From positions 1 to 53,117 of the forward strand of contig JAHCJV010000035.1 of the NCBI GenBank assembly GCA_026126105.1: 53,117 bases of DNA, read 5' to 3'. The translations under genes were made by a program, and so were the position numbers. The DNA is from Enhydrobacter sp. Its GTDB lineage: Bacteria > Pseudomonadota > Alphaproteobacteria > Reyranellales > Reyranellaceae. Shown one piece after another: positions 44,198-52,101 of this stretch; the stretch's first letter is position 1; each line of letters starts with the position of its first letter. The notes below the pieces were generated by a model that was not told where the DNA came from, made no database searches, and worked only from the letters and a program-made list of their open reading frames with translations.

Positions 44198-44204
44198 AAT
44201 TTAG

Positions 44205-44231
44205 TAACTGAGACAGTTAGTAGGTTTTTTT
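44205..44231 (+). terminator. Hairpin terminator after rluD
   Basis: TAACTG-AGA-CAGTTA stem, then GTAGG and seven T residues (44225-44231), starting 7 bases after the rluD stop. The stem is short and the T-tract 5 bases away, so termination may be partial. It separates rluD from the rpoH promoter. Confidence 0.5.
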
Positions 44232-44233
44232 GC

Positions 44234-44262
44234 TTGACCGGCTCGGTACCCGACAAATAAAG
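44234..44262 (+). promoter_or_regulatory. Candidate rpoH promoter
   Basis: TTGACC (44234-44239), 17 bases, ATAAAG (44257-44262), about 70 bases before the rpoH start. The -35 box is good, the -10 weak. CCCGAC-AAATAAA-GTCGGG (44249-44267) is a 6-bp inverted repeat over the -10 region and could be an extra control site. The CIRCE-like element begins 6 bases after the -10, about where transcription would start. Confidence 0.45.
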
Positions 44263-44268
44263 TCGGGT

Positions 44269-44295
44269 TTAGCAGTCGACGGGTGGGAGTGCTAA
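44269..44295 (+). promoter_or_regulatory. CIRCE-like HrcA operator upstream of rpoH
   Basis: TTAGCAGTC, 9 bases, GAGTGCTAA. The CIRCE consensus is TTAGCACTC-N9-GAGTGCTAA, so there is one mismatch in 18. Spacer and arms are exact otherwise. The element lies between the candidate promoter and the ribosome site, the usual position for HrcA repression. Confidence 0.85.
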
Positions 44296-44332
44296 ACGCC
44301 CGTTCACGCGTTCTAGAGAAAGGGGAGTCATA

Positions 44333-45262
44333 ATGACTACCGCATCCGCAAACCTTCCCTCCCTGCCGGCCTCCTTGTCGCCGGAGGGCAACCTCAGCCG
44401 CTACCTGTCGGAAATCCGCAAGTTCCCGCTGCTCGAGCCGCAGCAGGAGTTCATGCTCGCCAAGGCTTGGCGGGAGCACGGCGACACCAAGGCAGCGCAC
44501 CAGCTCGTCACCAGCCATTTGCGCTTGGTCGCCAAGATCGCGATGGGCTACCGCGGCTACGGCCTGCCGGTTGCCGAGCTGATTTCCGAGGGCAACGTTG
44601 GCATGATGCAGGCGGTCAAGCGCTTCGACCCGGACCGCGGCTTCCGATTGGCGACTTACGCCATGTGGTGGATCCGCGCCTCGATCCAGGAGTACATCCT
44701 GCATAGCTGGTCGCTCGTGAAGATGGGCACCACGGCGGCGCAGAAGAAGCTGTTCTTCAACCTGCGCAAGCTCAAGGGCCAGATGCAGGCGATCGAGGAG
44801 GGCGATCTCACGCCCGAGCACGTCTCGAAGATCGCCACCCGCCTCGGTGTCCCGGAGGAGGAGGTGGTGAACATGAACCGCCGCCTGTCCGCGCCGGACT
44901 CTTCTCTTAACGCCGCGGTCAAGGCCGAGGGCGACATGGAATGGCAGGACTGGCTGGTCGACGACACGCCCAACCAGGAAGCCCGCCTCGGCGAGAGCCA
45001 GGAGATGGGCCAGCGCAAGCGCATGCTGGCGCAGGCTCTGAAGGGCCTGAGCGACCGCGAGCGGCACATCATCGTGGAGCGCCGCCTCACCGACGAGCCC
45101 AAGACCCTCGAGGACCTGTCGGCGAAATACGGCATCAGCCGCGAACGGGTTCGCCAGATCGAGGTCCGCGCCTTCGACAAGCTCCAGAAGGCGATGAAGA
45201 ACATGGTCGTCGAAGCCGCCACCGAGAACACACGGAAGGTCGAGGCCCACGCGGCACGGTGA
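44333..45262 (+). CDS. rpoH: RNA polymerase sigma-32 factor RpoH
   Basis: 309 aa heat-shock sigma factor. Region 2 holds SHLRLVAKIAMGYRGYGLPV and RGFRLATYAMWWIRASIQEY (103-121). The RpoH box is QKKLFFNLR (137-145). Region 4 ends in the helix-turn-helix LSAKYGISRERVRQIEVRAF. It directs transcription of chaperone and protease genes. ATG 44333 follows AAAGGGGAGTCATA. The leader of about 60 bases carries a CIRCE-like element, suggesting control by HrcA in addition to any RNA-level control. Confidence 0.96.
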   Translation: MTTASANLPSLPASLSPEGNLSRYLSEIRKFPLLEPQQEFMLAKAWREHGDTKAAHQLVTSHLRLVAKIAMGYRGYGLPVAELISEGNVGMMQAVKRFDPDRGFRLATYAMWWIRASIQEYILHSWSLVKMGTTAAQKKLFFNLRKLKGQMQAIEEGDLTPEHVSKIATRLGVPEEEVVNMNRRLSAPDSSLNAAVKAEGDMEWQDWLVDDTPNQEARLGESQEMGQRKRMLAQALKGLSDRERHIIVERRLTDEPKTLEDLSAKYGISRERVRQIEVRAFDKLQKAMKNMVVEAATENTRKVEAHAAR

Positions 45263-45344
45263 TCAGCCCGGCGCCGTCAATCGGGAAGGGCCTGTGCGGC
45301 GCCAGAGACCTCTTCCTTGGCTGGGAGCAGTCTGCGCTCTTGGC

Positions 45345-45752
45345 TCACGGCCAGGGATTTAGCAGCGGTACGCCGAGATTGGCGAAGTCCCGGTGATTGC
45401 GGGTCACCAGTGTCAGAGCATGAACCAGGGCCGTAGCCGCCAGCAGACCGTCAATAACCGGCAATGTTCGTCGCGCCTGCAGGCGGCCCCAGACTTCCAC
45501 AATCGGCTCGGTGACTGGCAGGACCCTTTCGCGATACCCACTCCGAATTCCGGCAAACCAGTTGCGCAGGGTCCCGCCGGCGACAGGATCACGCCGGGCC
45601 AGCATCTCCACTCCGGCGGTGATCTCGCCGATCGTCAGAACGCTGATGAACAGAGCCTCCGACTCCTGGTCGCGCAGCCAGCCTACGACAGCGCCTTCCG
45701 CCCTTCGCCGCCGCGGCTCTGAGACGACGTTGGTATCCAGAAGGAAGGTCAA
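45345..45752 (-). CDS. PIN-domain toxin (VapC type)
   Basis: 135 aa RNase toxin of the VapC/FitB group. The acidic metal site is visible: Asp6 (LLDTNVVSE), Glu43 (TIGEITAGVE), Asp101 (VIDGLLAATA) and Asp122 (NHRDF). The start overlaps the antitoxin stop by 4 bases, so the pair is translationally coupled. SEPRRRRAEGAVVGWL after the first Asp is typical of the FitB-like subgroup. Confidence 0.92.
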   Translation of the reverse strand: MTFLLDTNVVSEPRRRRAEGAVVGWLRDQESEALFISVLTIGEITAGVEMLARRDPVAGGTLRNWFAGIRSGYRERVLPVTEPIVEVWGRLQARRTLPVIDGLLAATALVHALTLVTRNHRDFANLGVPLLNPWP

Positions 45753-46009
45753 AGCTCGACCTTCCTTCCTTGATCACGCGACCGCCGGTTGATGAGATCG
45801 ATCGTCTCGTCGTCGAATTTGGGACCGTTGAGAAGCACATCCACGAAGGAAGGCTTCTGCGCCTTCAACTTCCTGTAGTCCTCCGCCGACAGGACGACCG
45901 CCTTCTCGACACCGCGATAGGTCACGATCTGCGGGCCGTCCGTGGTGGCCTTCCGGACGACCTCACTGAAGCGAGCCTTGGCGTCCTGCAGCGCCCAGTT
46001 GTTCGGCAT
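45749..46009 (-). CDS. Phd/YefM-family antitoxin
   Basis: 86 aa. The N-terminal Phd/YefM DNA-binding fold is WALQDAKARFSEVVRKATTDGP with ITYRGVEKAVVLSAEDY-like QIVTYRGVEKAVVLS. The C-terminal tail (VDVLLNGPKFDDETIDLINR) should wrap the toxin. Pairing of Phd-type antitoxins with PIN toxins is common. ATG 46009 follows TTGGAGACAAAC. Such antitoxins usually repress their own promoter together with the toxin. Confidence 0.9.
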   Translation of the reverse strand: MPNNWALQDAKARFSEVVRKATTDGPQIVTYRGVEKAVVLSAEDYRKLKAQKPSFVDVLLNGPKFDDETIDLINRRSRDQGRKVEL

Positions 46010-46144
46010 GTTTGTCTCCAACTGGTCAGTCTAGTCAGCATGAATATGCTCTTTGCCGGTCGGCTTTCAAGTCTCTCCCCCGCCTGTTGGCCGCGCCAGC
46101 TGTAGCCTTGTGGCGGAGCGAACCACTCACCGAACACGGCGGGG

Positions 46145-47032
46145 CTAGCCGCGATAGCCGATCCTGGTGAAGAAGCGGTCGATCTCGGCCGCTGCCGGAT
46201 CGGGGGTCTCGTAGTGGACGAAGTGGCCGGCATCTTCCGCGATGCTGGCCTCTACATCCGCGAAATACTCCGGCACGACGTCGATCCAGTCGCTGCGCAG
46301 CACCGGATCGTGCCGGCCCCAGAAGACGCGAGCCGGCTGCGTGATCTTCGGCGGCTTCGGGGCGGTTCCTGCCATCACCGCCAGGCGGCCAACATTCTGG
46401 GAGATGTACCAGTTGAATCCGCCCTGCAGGTTGCCCGGCCGCAGGAAATTGTCGACCCAGCGCTCCAGCACTGGATCGAAGGCGTCCTTGCGGTAGGACC
46501 AGTGCCTCAGGAAGTGATGGAAATAGGCGCGGCAGGTCTCCCTCGAGGCGCCGACGAGCTCTGGCGCGAACGGCATCTGGTGAAAGGTCTGGTACCAGAT
46601 CTCGTTGATCTGCCGCGGCTCGCGAAAGCGCGCACCGACCCCATGTGTTGCGCAATTGAAGAAGAAAAGGCCGGCCACCCCGGCGGGATGATCCAGCGCT
46701 AGGCGCTGCATGACGAACGCACCGACGTCGTGGCCGACGAAGCCGGCGCGCGCGATGCCCAGCGCCGCCATGAGCGCGGCGATATCGTCGGCGAGCACGC
46801 CGGGACCTGCCTGGTCGGTTCGCCCGGCATCCGGATTGCCGCTCTCGCCAAAGCCGCGAAAATCTGGCGCGATCAGCCGCCAGCGACCGGCCAGCCGTTC
46901 GAACATCGGCTCCCAGGTCGCCCAGAATTCCGGCCAGCCGTGCAGCAGCAGGAGCGGGGGGCCACTTCCGGCCTCGGCGACATGGGCCTTGAAACCGCGG
47001 ATATCGACGTAGCTGTGTTTGATCTCGGGCAT
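46145..47032 (-). CDS. Alpha/beta hydrolase (epoxide hydrolase/dehalogenase type)
   Basis: 295 aa. The triad is visible: nucleophile Asp102 in GHDVGAFV, acid Asp242 in WGRHDPVL and His270 in DAGHFVHYE. The oxyanion motif is HGWPEFW (31-37). An Asp nucleophile, rather than Ser, places it with epoxide hydrolases and haloalkane/haloacetate dehalogenases. The cap contains several Tyr and Trp residues, but halide- or epoxide-binding residues cannot be assigned securely. It is divergent from the crotonase gene with 38 bp between starts. Confidence 0.87.
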   Translation of the reverse strand: MPEIKHSYVDIRGFKAHVAEAGSGPPLLLLHGWPEFWATWEPMFERLAGRWRLIAPDFRGFGESGNPDAGRTDQAGPGVLADDIAALMAALGIARAGFVGHDVGAFVMQRLALDHPAGVAGLFFFNCATHGVGARFREPRQINEIWYQTFHQMPFAPELVGASRETCRAYFHHFLRHWSYRKDAFDPVLERWVDNFLRPGNLQGGFNWYISQNVGRLAVMAGTAPKPPKITQPARVFWGRHDPVLRSDWIDVVPEYFADVEASIAEDAGHFVHYETPDPAAAEIDRFFTRIGYRG

Positions 47033-47070
47033 GGAGGCTATGCTGCCGCCAAACGCTCCGGGAGGAAAGA

Positions 47071-47922
47071 ATGACCGACGAGACGATCCTTTACGAAACG
47101 CTGCCGTCGGGCATCGCCCGCATCGTCCTGAACCGGCCGGAGACGCGCAACGCGCAGGACACGGCCTTCCTCTACGCGTTGAACGAGGCGTTCGACCGCG
47201 CCGCGCACGACGATGCGGTCAAGGTCATCGTGCTGTCGGCCAACGGCCCGCACTTTTCTTCCGGCCACGACCTGCGCGAGGTTGGCGGCCACGACAACAT
47301 GCGCAAGCACGACACGGTCGGCACCTGGGGCGGCTTCGGCAAGCCCGGCGCCGAGGCGCAATATTCCCGCGAGCAGGAAATCTATCTCGGCTTCTGCGAG
47401 CGCTGGCGCAACCTGCCCAAGCCGACGATGGCGCTTGTGCAGCGCAAGGTGATCGCCGGCGGGCTGATGCTGATGTGGCCGTGCGACCTGATTATATGCG
47501 CCGACGATGCCGAGTTCCTCGACCACACGGTCGCGATGGGCGTCGGCGGCGCGGAATTCTTTGCCCATCCGTGGGAGATGGGCGTGCGCAAGGCCAAGGA
47601 GTTCCTGTTCACGGCCGACTGGATCAAGGCGGAAGAGGCGCACCGGCTCGGCATGGTCAACCACGTCGTGCCGCGCGCCGAACTCGAGAGCTTCGGCCTC
47701 GCCATGGCGGAGCGCATCGCGCAGAAGCCGCTGTTCGCGCTCCGGCTCACCAAGCAGGCGATCAACGCCGCGCAGGATGCGCAGGGCCGGGTGGGCGCGA
47801 TGCAGACCTCGTTCGCGCTGCATCACCTCGCGCACGCCCACAACATGATCGCGCACGGCAAGCTGGTCGATCCGACGGGATTGATGCCGGCGATCAAGAA
47901 GCACGACGAGGCGGCGGATTAG
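47071..47922 (+). CDS. Enoyl-CoA hydratase/isomerase family protein
   Basis: 283 aa crotonase-fold enzyme. IARIVLNRPETRNAQD at the start, the first oxyanion-hole segment FSSGHDLREV (about 66-75) and the second (RKVIAGGLMLMWPCDLIICA, about 126-145) are family features. The catalytic-Glu position is in a Gly-rich GVGGAEFF instead of a clear Glu-Glu arrangement, so hydratase activity itself is not certain. GGGAGGAAAGA precedes ATG 47071. A role in acyl-CoA degradation is likely. Confidence 0.85.
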   Translation: MTDETILYETLPSGIARIVLNRPETRNAQDTAFLYALNEAFDRAAHDDAVKVIVLSANGPHFSSGHDLREVGGHDNMRKHDTVGTWGGFGKPGAEAQYSREQEIYLGFCERWRNLPKPTMALVQRKVIAGGLMLMWPCDLIICADDAEFLDHTVAMGVGGAEFFAHPWEMGVRKAKEFLFTADWIKAEEAHRLGMVNHVVPRAELESFGLAMAERIAQKPLFALRLTKQAINAAQDAQGRVGAMQTSFALHHLAHAHNMIAHGKLVDPTGLMPAIKKHDEAAD

Positions 47923-47946
47923 GCAGGGCTCAGTCATGGTCTTCCA

Positions 47947-48002
47947 GGACCGCGAGCGTCCCGCTCGCTCATGAGTTCGAGCGAGCAGGATGCTCGCGGT
48001 CC
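47947..48002. repeat. Intergenic palindromic element
   Basis: Arms 47947-47970 and 47979-48002 of 24 bases pair at 22 positions, the other two being G-T wobbles, with the 8-base loop ATGAGTTC. Partial pairing continues outward (TCTTCC / GAAGA). There is no T-tract. It resembles REP-like palindromes scattered between genes in alphaproteobacteria. It lies between the crotonase gene and parDE. Confidence 0.7.
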
Positions 48003-48084
48003 CGAAGAGCCTTGAGCCTGGCGCGCGATACGTTGCTCCGAGCTGTGCTGCTCCTTAGTATGACACTGTCACATAGGAGTTGAC

Positions 48085-48366
48085 ATGCCTCGTACAAATC
48101 GCCCGATCAGCGTAACCTTGGGCGAACTGCAACGCGGTGTCGAAACGCGGGTGAAATCGGGCGCTTACGCCTCGGCCAGCGAAGTGATGCGGGCGGCGTT
48201 GCGTGCCCTGGATCGGGAGGAGGCAGCCGTCGACGACTGGCTGCGCCATAAGGTCGACGAAGCACTCGCAGACCCCAGCCCGAACGTGCCGGCTCGAGAG
48301 GTGTTCAAGCGCCTCAAGGCCCATCACGCCCGGCGCGTAAAGGCTCGCCAGCGTGAGAAGACATAG
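48085..48366 (+). CDS. parD: ParD-family antitoxin
   Basis: 93 aa. A ribbon-helix-helix N-terminus (RPISVTLGELQRGVETRVKSG, ASASEVMRAALRALD) and a helical toxin-binding tail (VFKRLKAHHARRVKARQ) fit the ParD/CC2985 group. The frame starts after TAGGAGTTGAC (GGAG before ATG 48085). It overlaps parE by 14 bases. Such antitoxins neutralise ParE and repress the operon. Confidence 0.9.
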   Translation: MPRTNRPISVTLGELQRGVETRVKSGAYASASEVMRAALRALDREEAAVDDWLRHKVDEALADPSPNVPAREVFKRLKAHHARRVKARQREKT

Positions 48367-48664
48367 GGTCACGTTCCGTCCCGCCGCGGAACGCGACCTT
48401 CTCCGGCTCTACGAGTACATCGCAAGCGAAGGATCGATCGAAAATGCGGCCGCCTTCATCGAGCGCATCGAAGAGGCCTGCCTCTCCCTTCAAACATTTC
48501 CCGAGCGCGGAACCCGCCGCGACGATATTCGGCCACGACTTCGCATCATGGGCCTTGAACGGCGCGTGACGATCGCGTTCCAAGTCGGGAGAGCGGAGGT
48601 CGTGATCGTGCGCATTCTGTACGCGGGCCAGGACTACGAGCGAGCCCTTCGCCGGCAGCCCTAG
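48353..48664 (+). CDS. parE: ParE-family toxin
   Basis: 103 aa RelE/ParE superfamily protein. VTFRPAAERDLLRLYEYIAS at the N-terminus, the central SLQTFPERGTRRDDIRPRLR and the end VVIVRILYAGQDYERAL are typical of ParE, which poisons DNA gyrase. The start is GTG 48353 within the parD end. A second toxin-antitoxin pair lies 2.3 kb away on the other strand. Confidence 0.9.
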   Translation: MRRHRVTFRPAAERDLLRLYEYIASEGSIENAAAFIERIEEACLSLQTFPERGTRRDDIRPRLRIMGLERRVTIAFQVGRAEVVIVRILYAGQDYERALRRQP

Positions 48665-48685
48665 CGCAGTCCGGGTACCCGTTGC

Positions 48686-50362
48686 TCAGACTTTCTTCAC
48701 CATCACCTCGAGCAGGGTGGGGCCGTCGGTCTTGGCCAGAGACTTCTTCAGTGCGGCGTCGAAACCGTCGGCGGTGGTCACGCGCTCGGCGGTGACGCCG
48801 AAGCCCTCGGCGATCTTCGTGACATTCATCGGCGGGTCGTTGAAGTCCATGCCGATCGGCGTGTCATTGCCGTGGAATAGCTTCAGGCGGTTCTTGAGGA
48901 TCTGGTAGCCCTCGTTGTTGGTGATGATGAACACCACGGGCAGCTTCTGGTTGGCGGCGCTCCACAGCGCGGTGATCGAGTACATCGCGCTGCCATCGCC
49001 GATCACCGCCACCACCTTGCGCGCGGGCTCGGCGATCTGGATGCCCACGGCTGCGGCGATGCCCCAGCCGATGCCGCCGCTGACATTGCCGAAGAAGCTC
49101 TTGCGGTCGCGATAGGCGAGGTAGTGCGGCAGGGCCATCGTGCTGGTCAGGCCTTCCTCGACCACGATGCCATCCTTGGGCAGTGCCTCGGTGAGCCGCG
49201 CCATCACCCATTCAGGCGGCAGCGGCTCGCCGGCGACCGGCGGCGCCAGCGCTTTTAGCCGCTGAGCGCGCTGGGCGCTCCAGTTCTTCGACGCGAACGC
49301 CGCGATGTTGGCCTTGGCCTTGTCGGTCAGCGCCGCGCCGCCGAGCTTCTTCAGCACGGGGATCAGCGCCTTCAGCGTCTCCTTCACGTCGGCGCGCAGC
49401 GCAATCTCGGCCGGGAAGTTCTTGCCCATCTCCCAGTCGCGCAGGCCGATCATCGCCACCCTGGTGGTCTCGGGAAGCGGCTCGACCTCGCTCCACACCG
49501 ACATCTGCAGCACGTCGGAGCCCACGCAGAGCATGAGATCGTACTCCGACAGGATCGCGCGCACCCGCTTCTGGTCGCGGTTGAGGGCGCCGAGGTAGCA
49601 GGGATGCTCGCTCGGGAAATGCGCGCCGTAACCGACGGTCTGGTGCCACACCGGCACGCCCAGCGTCTCGGCCAGCTCGGCCGCCTCGGCGAAGGCATCG
49701 CTGTCGGCGATCTCGGGGCCGGCCAGCATCACGAGGTTCTTCGCCGACAGCAGGCGCCTGGCGAGCTGCTCGAGCGCCGCGTCGCTGGGCCGGACGGCCG
49801 TGTCGACCCGCGTGACCGAACCGAGATCGATCGCCGCCTCGTTGTTCAGGATGTCGCCCGGCAGCGAGATGAACACCGGCCCGGTGGGGGCGGTGGTCGC
49901 GACCTTGGCGGCGCGGCGCAGGATGCGCGGCAGGTCCTCGATGCGGTTGACCTCGACGGCCCATTTCACGACCGGCTGGGCGATCGGCACCAAGGGCGCA
50001 TAGAGCAGAGGCTCGGTGAGACCATGGCCCTGTTCCTGCTGGCCGGCGGTCACGATCATCGCCGTGCCCGACATCAGCGAGGTGTAGATCGAGCCGATCG
50101 CATTGCCGAGGCCGGGCGCGACATGGACGTTGCACGAGACGAGCTTGCCCGAGGCGCGGGCATAGCCGTCCGCCATGGCGATGACGACCGCCTCCTGCAG
50201 GCCGAGCACGTAGCCCATCTCCGGCGCGGAGGAGAGTGCATGCATGATCGGCAGTTCGGTCGTGCCGGGATTGCCGAACATCTTCACCACGCCTTCGTCG
50301 CTCAGCACGCGCAGAAAGGCGTCGCGGCCGGCGATGGTGTTGGTAACGCGCACGTCGGGCAT
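48686..50362 (-). CDS. ThDP-dependent decarboxylase (benzoylformate type)
   Basis: 558 aa thiamine-diphosphate enzyme. The cofactor-activating Glu57 lies in GLQEAVVIAMADGYA. NVHVAPGLGNA (His80) corresponds to the catalytic His70 region of benzoylformate decarboxylase. The ThDP/Mg motif runs from GDGSAMYS (455-462) to NN (482-483). It resembles MdlC or related acetolactate-synthase-like decarboxylases; no acetolactate small subunit is near. The physiological substrate is probably a 2-oxo acid, perhaps aromatic. GAGGAGATCACG precedes ATG 50362. Confidence 0.88.
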   Translation of the reverse strand: MPDVRVTNTIAGRDAFLRVLSDEGVVKMFGNPGTTELPIMHALSSAPEMGYVLGLQEAVVIAMADGYARASGKLVSCNVHVAPGLGNAIGSIYTSLMSGTAMIVTAGQQEQGHGLTEPLLYAPLVPIAQPVVKWAVEVNRIEDLPRILRRAAKVATTAPTGPVFISLPGDILNNEAAIDLGSVTRVDTAVRPSDAALEQLARRLLSAKNLVMLAGPEIADSDAFAEAAELAETLGVPVWHQTVGYGAHFPSEHPCYLGALNRDQKRVRAILSEYDLMLCVGSDVLQMSVWSEVEPLPETTRVAMIGLRDWEMGKNFPAEIALRADVKETLKALIPVLKKLGGAALTDKAKANIAAFASKNWSAQRAQRLKALAPPVAGEPLPPEWVMARLTEALPKDGIVVEEGLTSTMALPHYLAYRDRKSFFGNVSGGIGWGIAAAVGIQIAEPARKVVAVIGDGSAMYSITALWSAANQKLPVVFIITNNEGYQILKNRLKLFHGNDTPIGMDFNDPPMNVTKIAEGFGVTAERVTTADGFDAALKKSLAKTDGPTLLEVMVKKV

Positions 50363-50550
50363 CGTGATCTCCTCCTCGGAGGCGGCAGGGTAGCGTGGCT
50401 GGCTGCCGTGGTGAAACGATCCTCTTCCTCGTTCGGATCCCGAAATGGACGCCGGGCGTGCGGCGCAGCGACGTGCCGGTCAATCTTCGCGTGACATCGG
50501 CTCGTTTCCTGCAGTGATATCGTGCAGCAACCGTGTGAGGGGGTGGTAAA

Positions 50551-51201
50551 ATGGAATTCGCGCCGAGTCTTCTCGCGCTCGCCGGCATGCATATCCTCAT
50601 GGCGATGCTTCCTGGCCCCAACACGGTCGTGATCAGCTGGCTCTCCGCGACACGATCGAGGAGCGACGGGTTGAAGGCTGTCGCCGGAGTTGTCCTCGGC
50701 TCCCTGATCTGGGTTTCTTTCGCGTTGTGGGGCGTCGGCGCGCTGTTGCTCGAGGCCGGCTGGCTGTACGGGCTGCTGCGGATCGCAGGCGCGGCCTATC
50801 TCGTCTATATCGGCGTGCGGATGATCCACGCCGGGCGCACGGGGGCCGGGACGGCTCCTCGGGCGCCGCCGATGATGGCCGGCCGTAGCCCGTTCGGCAC
50901 CGGCTTCCTGACGACCCTGAGCAACCCGAAGTCCGCGGTGTTCTGGACCAGCGCTTTCCTCGTCGCGGTACCGCCGCACGCGCCCAGCTGGGTCTATGCC
51001 GGGATATTGGCGATCGTGGCCGCGCAATCGACGCTCTGGTATGGCGCCATCGCGCTGTTCTTCTCCACCGGCTTTGCGCAGCGGCTGTATATGCGCATCA
51101 CGCGCTATCTCGATCTGCTGGCAGGCGGGGTGATGATCGCCCTCGGAGTAAAGCTGGCGGAGGAAGTGAGGCGTGAAGTGGCTGTCCGCACGGCATCGTG
51201 A
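50551..51201 (+). CDS. LysE/RhtB-family exporter
   Basis: 216 aa inner-membrane protein with about six helices. The family signature is HILMAMLPGPNTVVISWLSATRS-like near residues 14-35, and SNPKSAVFWTSAFLV is near 127-141. LysE proteins export amino acids or their analogues; the substrate cannot be told. The ribosome site is GAGGGGGTG before the ATG. It overlaps the long form of the next gene, but the preferred start of that gene lies downstream. Confidence 0.9.
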   Translation: MEFAPSLLALAGMHILMAMLPGPNTVVISWLSATRSRSDGLKAVAGVVLGSLIWVSFALWGVGALLLEAGWLYGLLRIAGAAYLVYIGVRMIHAGRTGAGTAPRAPPMMAGRSPFGTGFLTTLSNPKSAVFWTSAFLVAVPPHAPSWVYAGILAIVAAQSTLWYGAIALFFSTGFAQRLYMRITRYLDLLAGGVMIALGVKLAEEVRREVAVRTAS

Positions 51202-51229
51202 TGCGGCGCGGCATTGCAGGTCCGGGAAC

Positions 51230-52063
51230 ATGGACGAATTCGAAGCCAAGCTCGCACGATTGTCCTGCTGGAAGCGTCCAGTCACGCTGGCGCCGCTTGG
51301 CGGCGGCCTGACCAACGTCTCCTACGTGGCCGACGACGGGCTGGAAAAGTTCGTCGTGCGCTGTGGCGGCGACATCCCGGTCCATCACGTCTTCCGCGAC
51401 CGGGAGCGGGCCGCCTCGCGCGCCGCCTTCGAGGCCGGCCTGTCGCCCGAGGTGATCCACGTCGAGCCGGGCATCACGGTGATGCGCTTCATCGCCGGCC
51501 GCACCTTCGGCGAGACCGACATGCGCGAGCAGCTCGCGCGGATCGTGCCGCTGCTGAAGACCTGCCACGACGAGGTCGGCCGCCGGCTGCAGGGACCGGC
51601 CAACATGTTCTGGGTGTTCCACGTGATCCGCGACTATGTGCGGGCCGCGAACGCCGATACGAAGTATCTCGCGATCGCCGATGCGCTCGAGCGGCGCCAG
51701 GTGCCGCTGCCGATCGTGTTCGGCCATCACGACCTGCTGCCGGGCAACTTCATGGACGACGGCCAAAGGCTGTGGCTGATCGACTGGGAGTACGGCGCCT
51801 TCGGCACGGCGATGTTCGATCTCGCCAACCTGTCGGCGAACGGCGAATACGATGCCGCGCAGGACGAAACGCTGCTCGCCGCCTATTTCGGCAACACGGT
51901 GGGACCGGAGCTGCGCGGCGCGTTCGCGGCGATGAAGGCTGCGAGTGCCTTGCGCGAGGCGTTGTGGGCGATGGTGTCGGACGTCCATCTCAAGACCCCC
52001 GGGGTGGACTATCAGGCGCACGCTCGGGAGTACCTCCGCCGATTCGAGCGGTTGATGGCCTAG
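51230..52063 (+). CDS. Choline/ethanolamine-kinase-like phosphotransferase
   Basis: 277 aa with the aminoglycoside phosphotransferase/choline kinase fold. LGGGLTNVSYVADD (23-36) is the nucleotide loop. FGHHDLLPGNFMDD (164-177) carries catalytic Asp168 and Asn173, and LIDWEYGAFGT (183-193) the second metal Asp185. This small form resembles LicA/choline kinase relatives in alphaproteobacteria. ATG 51230 is chosen for its position; an in-frame ATG at 51173 would overlap the LysE gene. It probably forms a unit with LysE and the following transport gene. Confidence 0.83.
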   Translation: MDEFEAKLARLSCWKRPVTLAPLGGGLTNVSYVADDGLEKFVVRCGGDIPVHHVFRDRERAASRAAFEAGLSPEVIHVEPGITVMRFIAGRTFGETDMREQLARIVPLLKTCHDEVGRRLQGPANMFWVFHVIRDYVRAANADTKYLAIADALERRQVPLPIVFGHHDLLPGNFMDDGQRLWLIDWEYGAFGTAMFDLANLSANGEYDAAQDETLLAAYFGNTVGPELRGAFAAMKAASALREALWAMVSDVHLKTPGVDYQAHAREYLRRFERLMA

Positions 52064-52101
52064 CGCTTGCATTCCCTCTCCCGGAATCCGGAGAGCTCTA
52101 C

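Noticed and set aside
44249..44267. CCCGAC-N7-GTCGGG hairpin followed by TTT as a terminator
   Set aside because: It overlaps the candidate rpoH -10 region, has only three T residues, and a better terminator lies just upstream.
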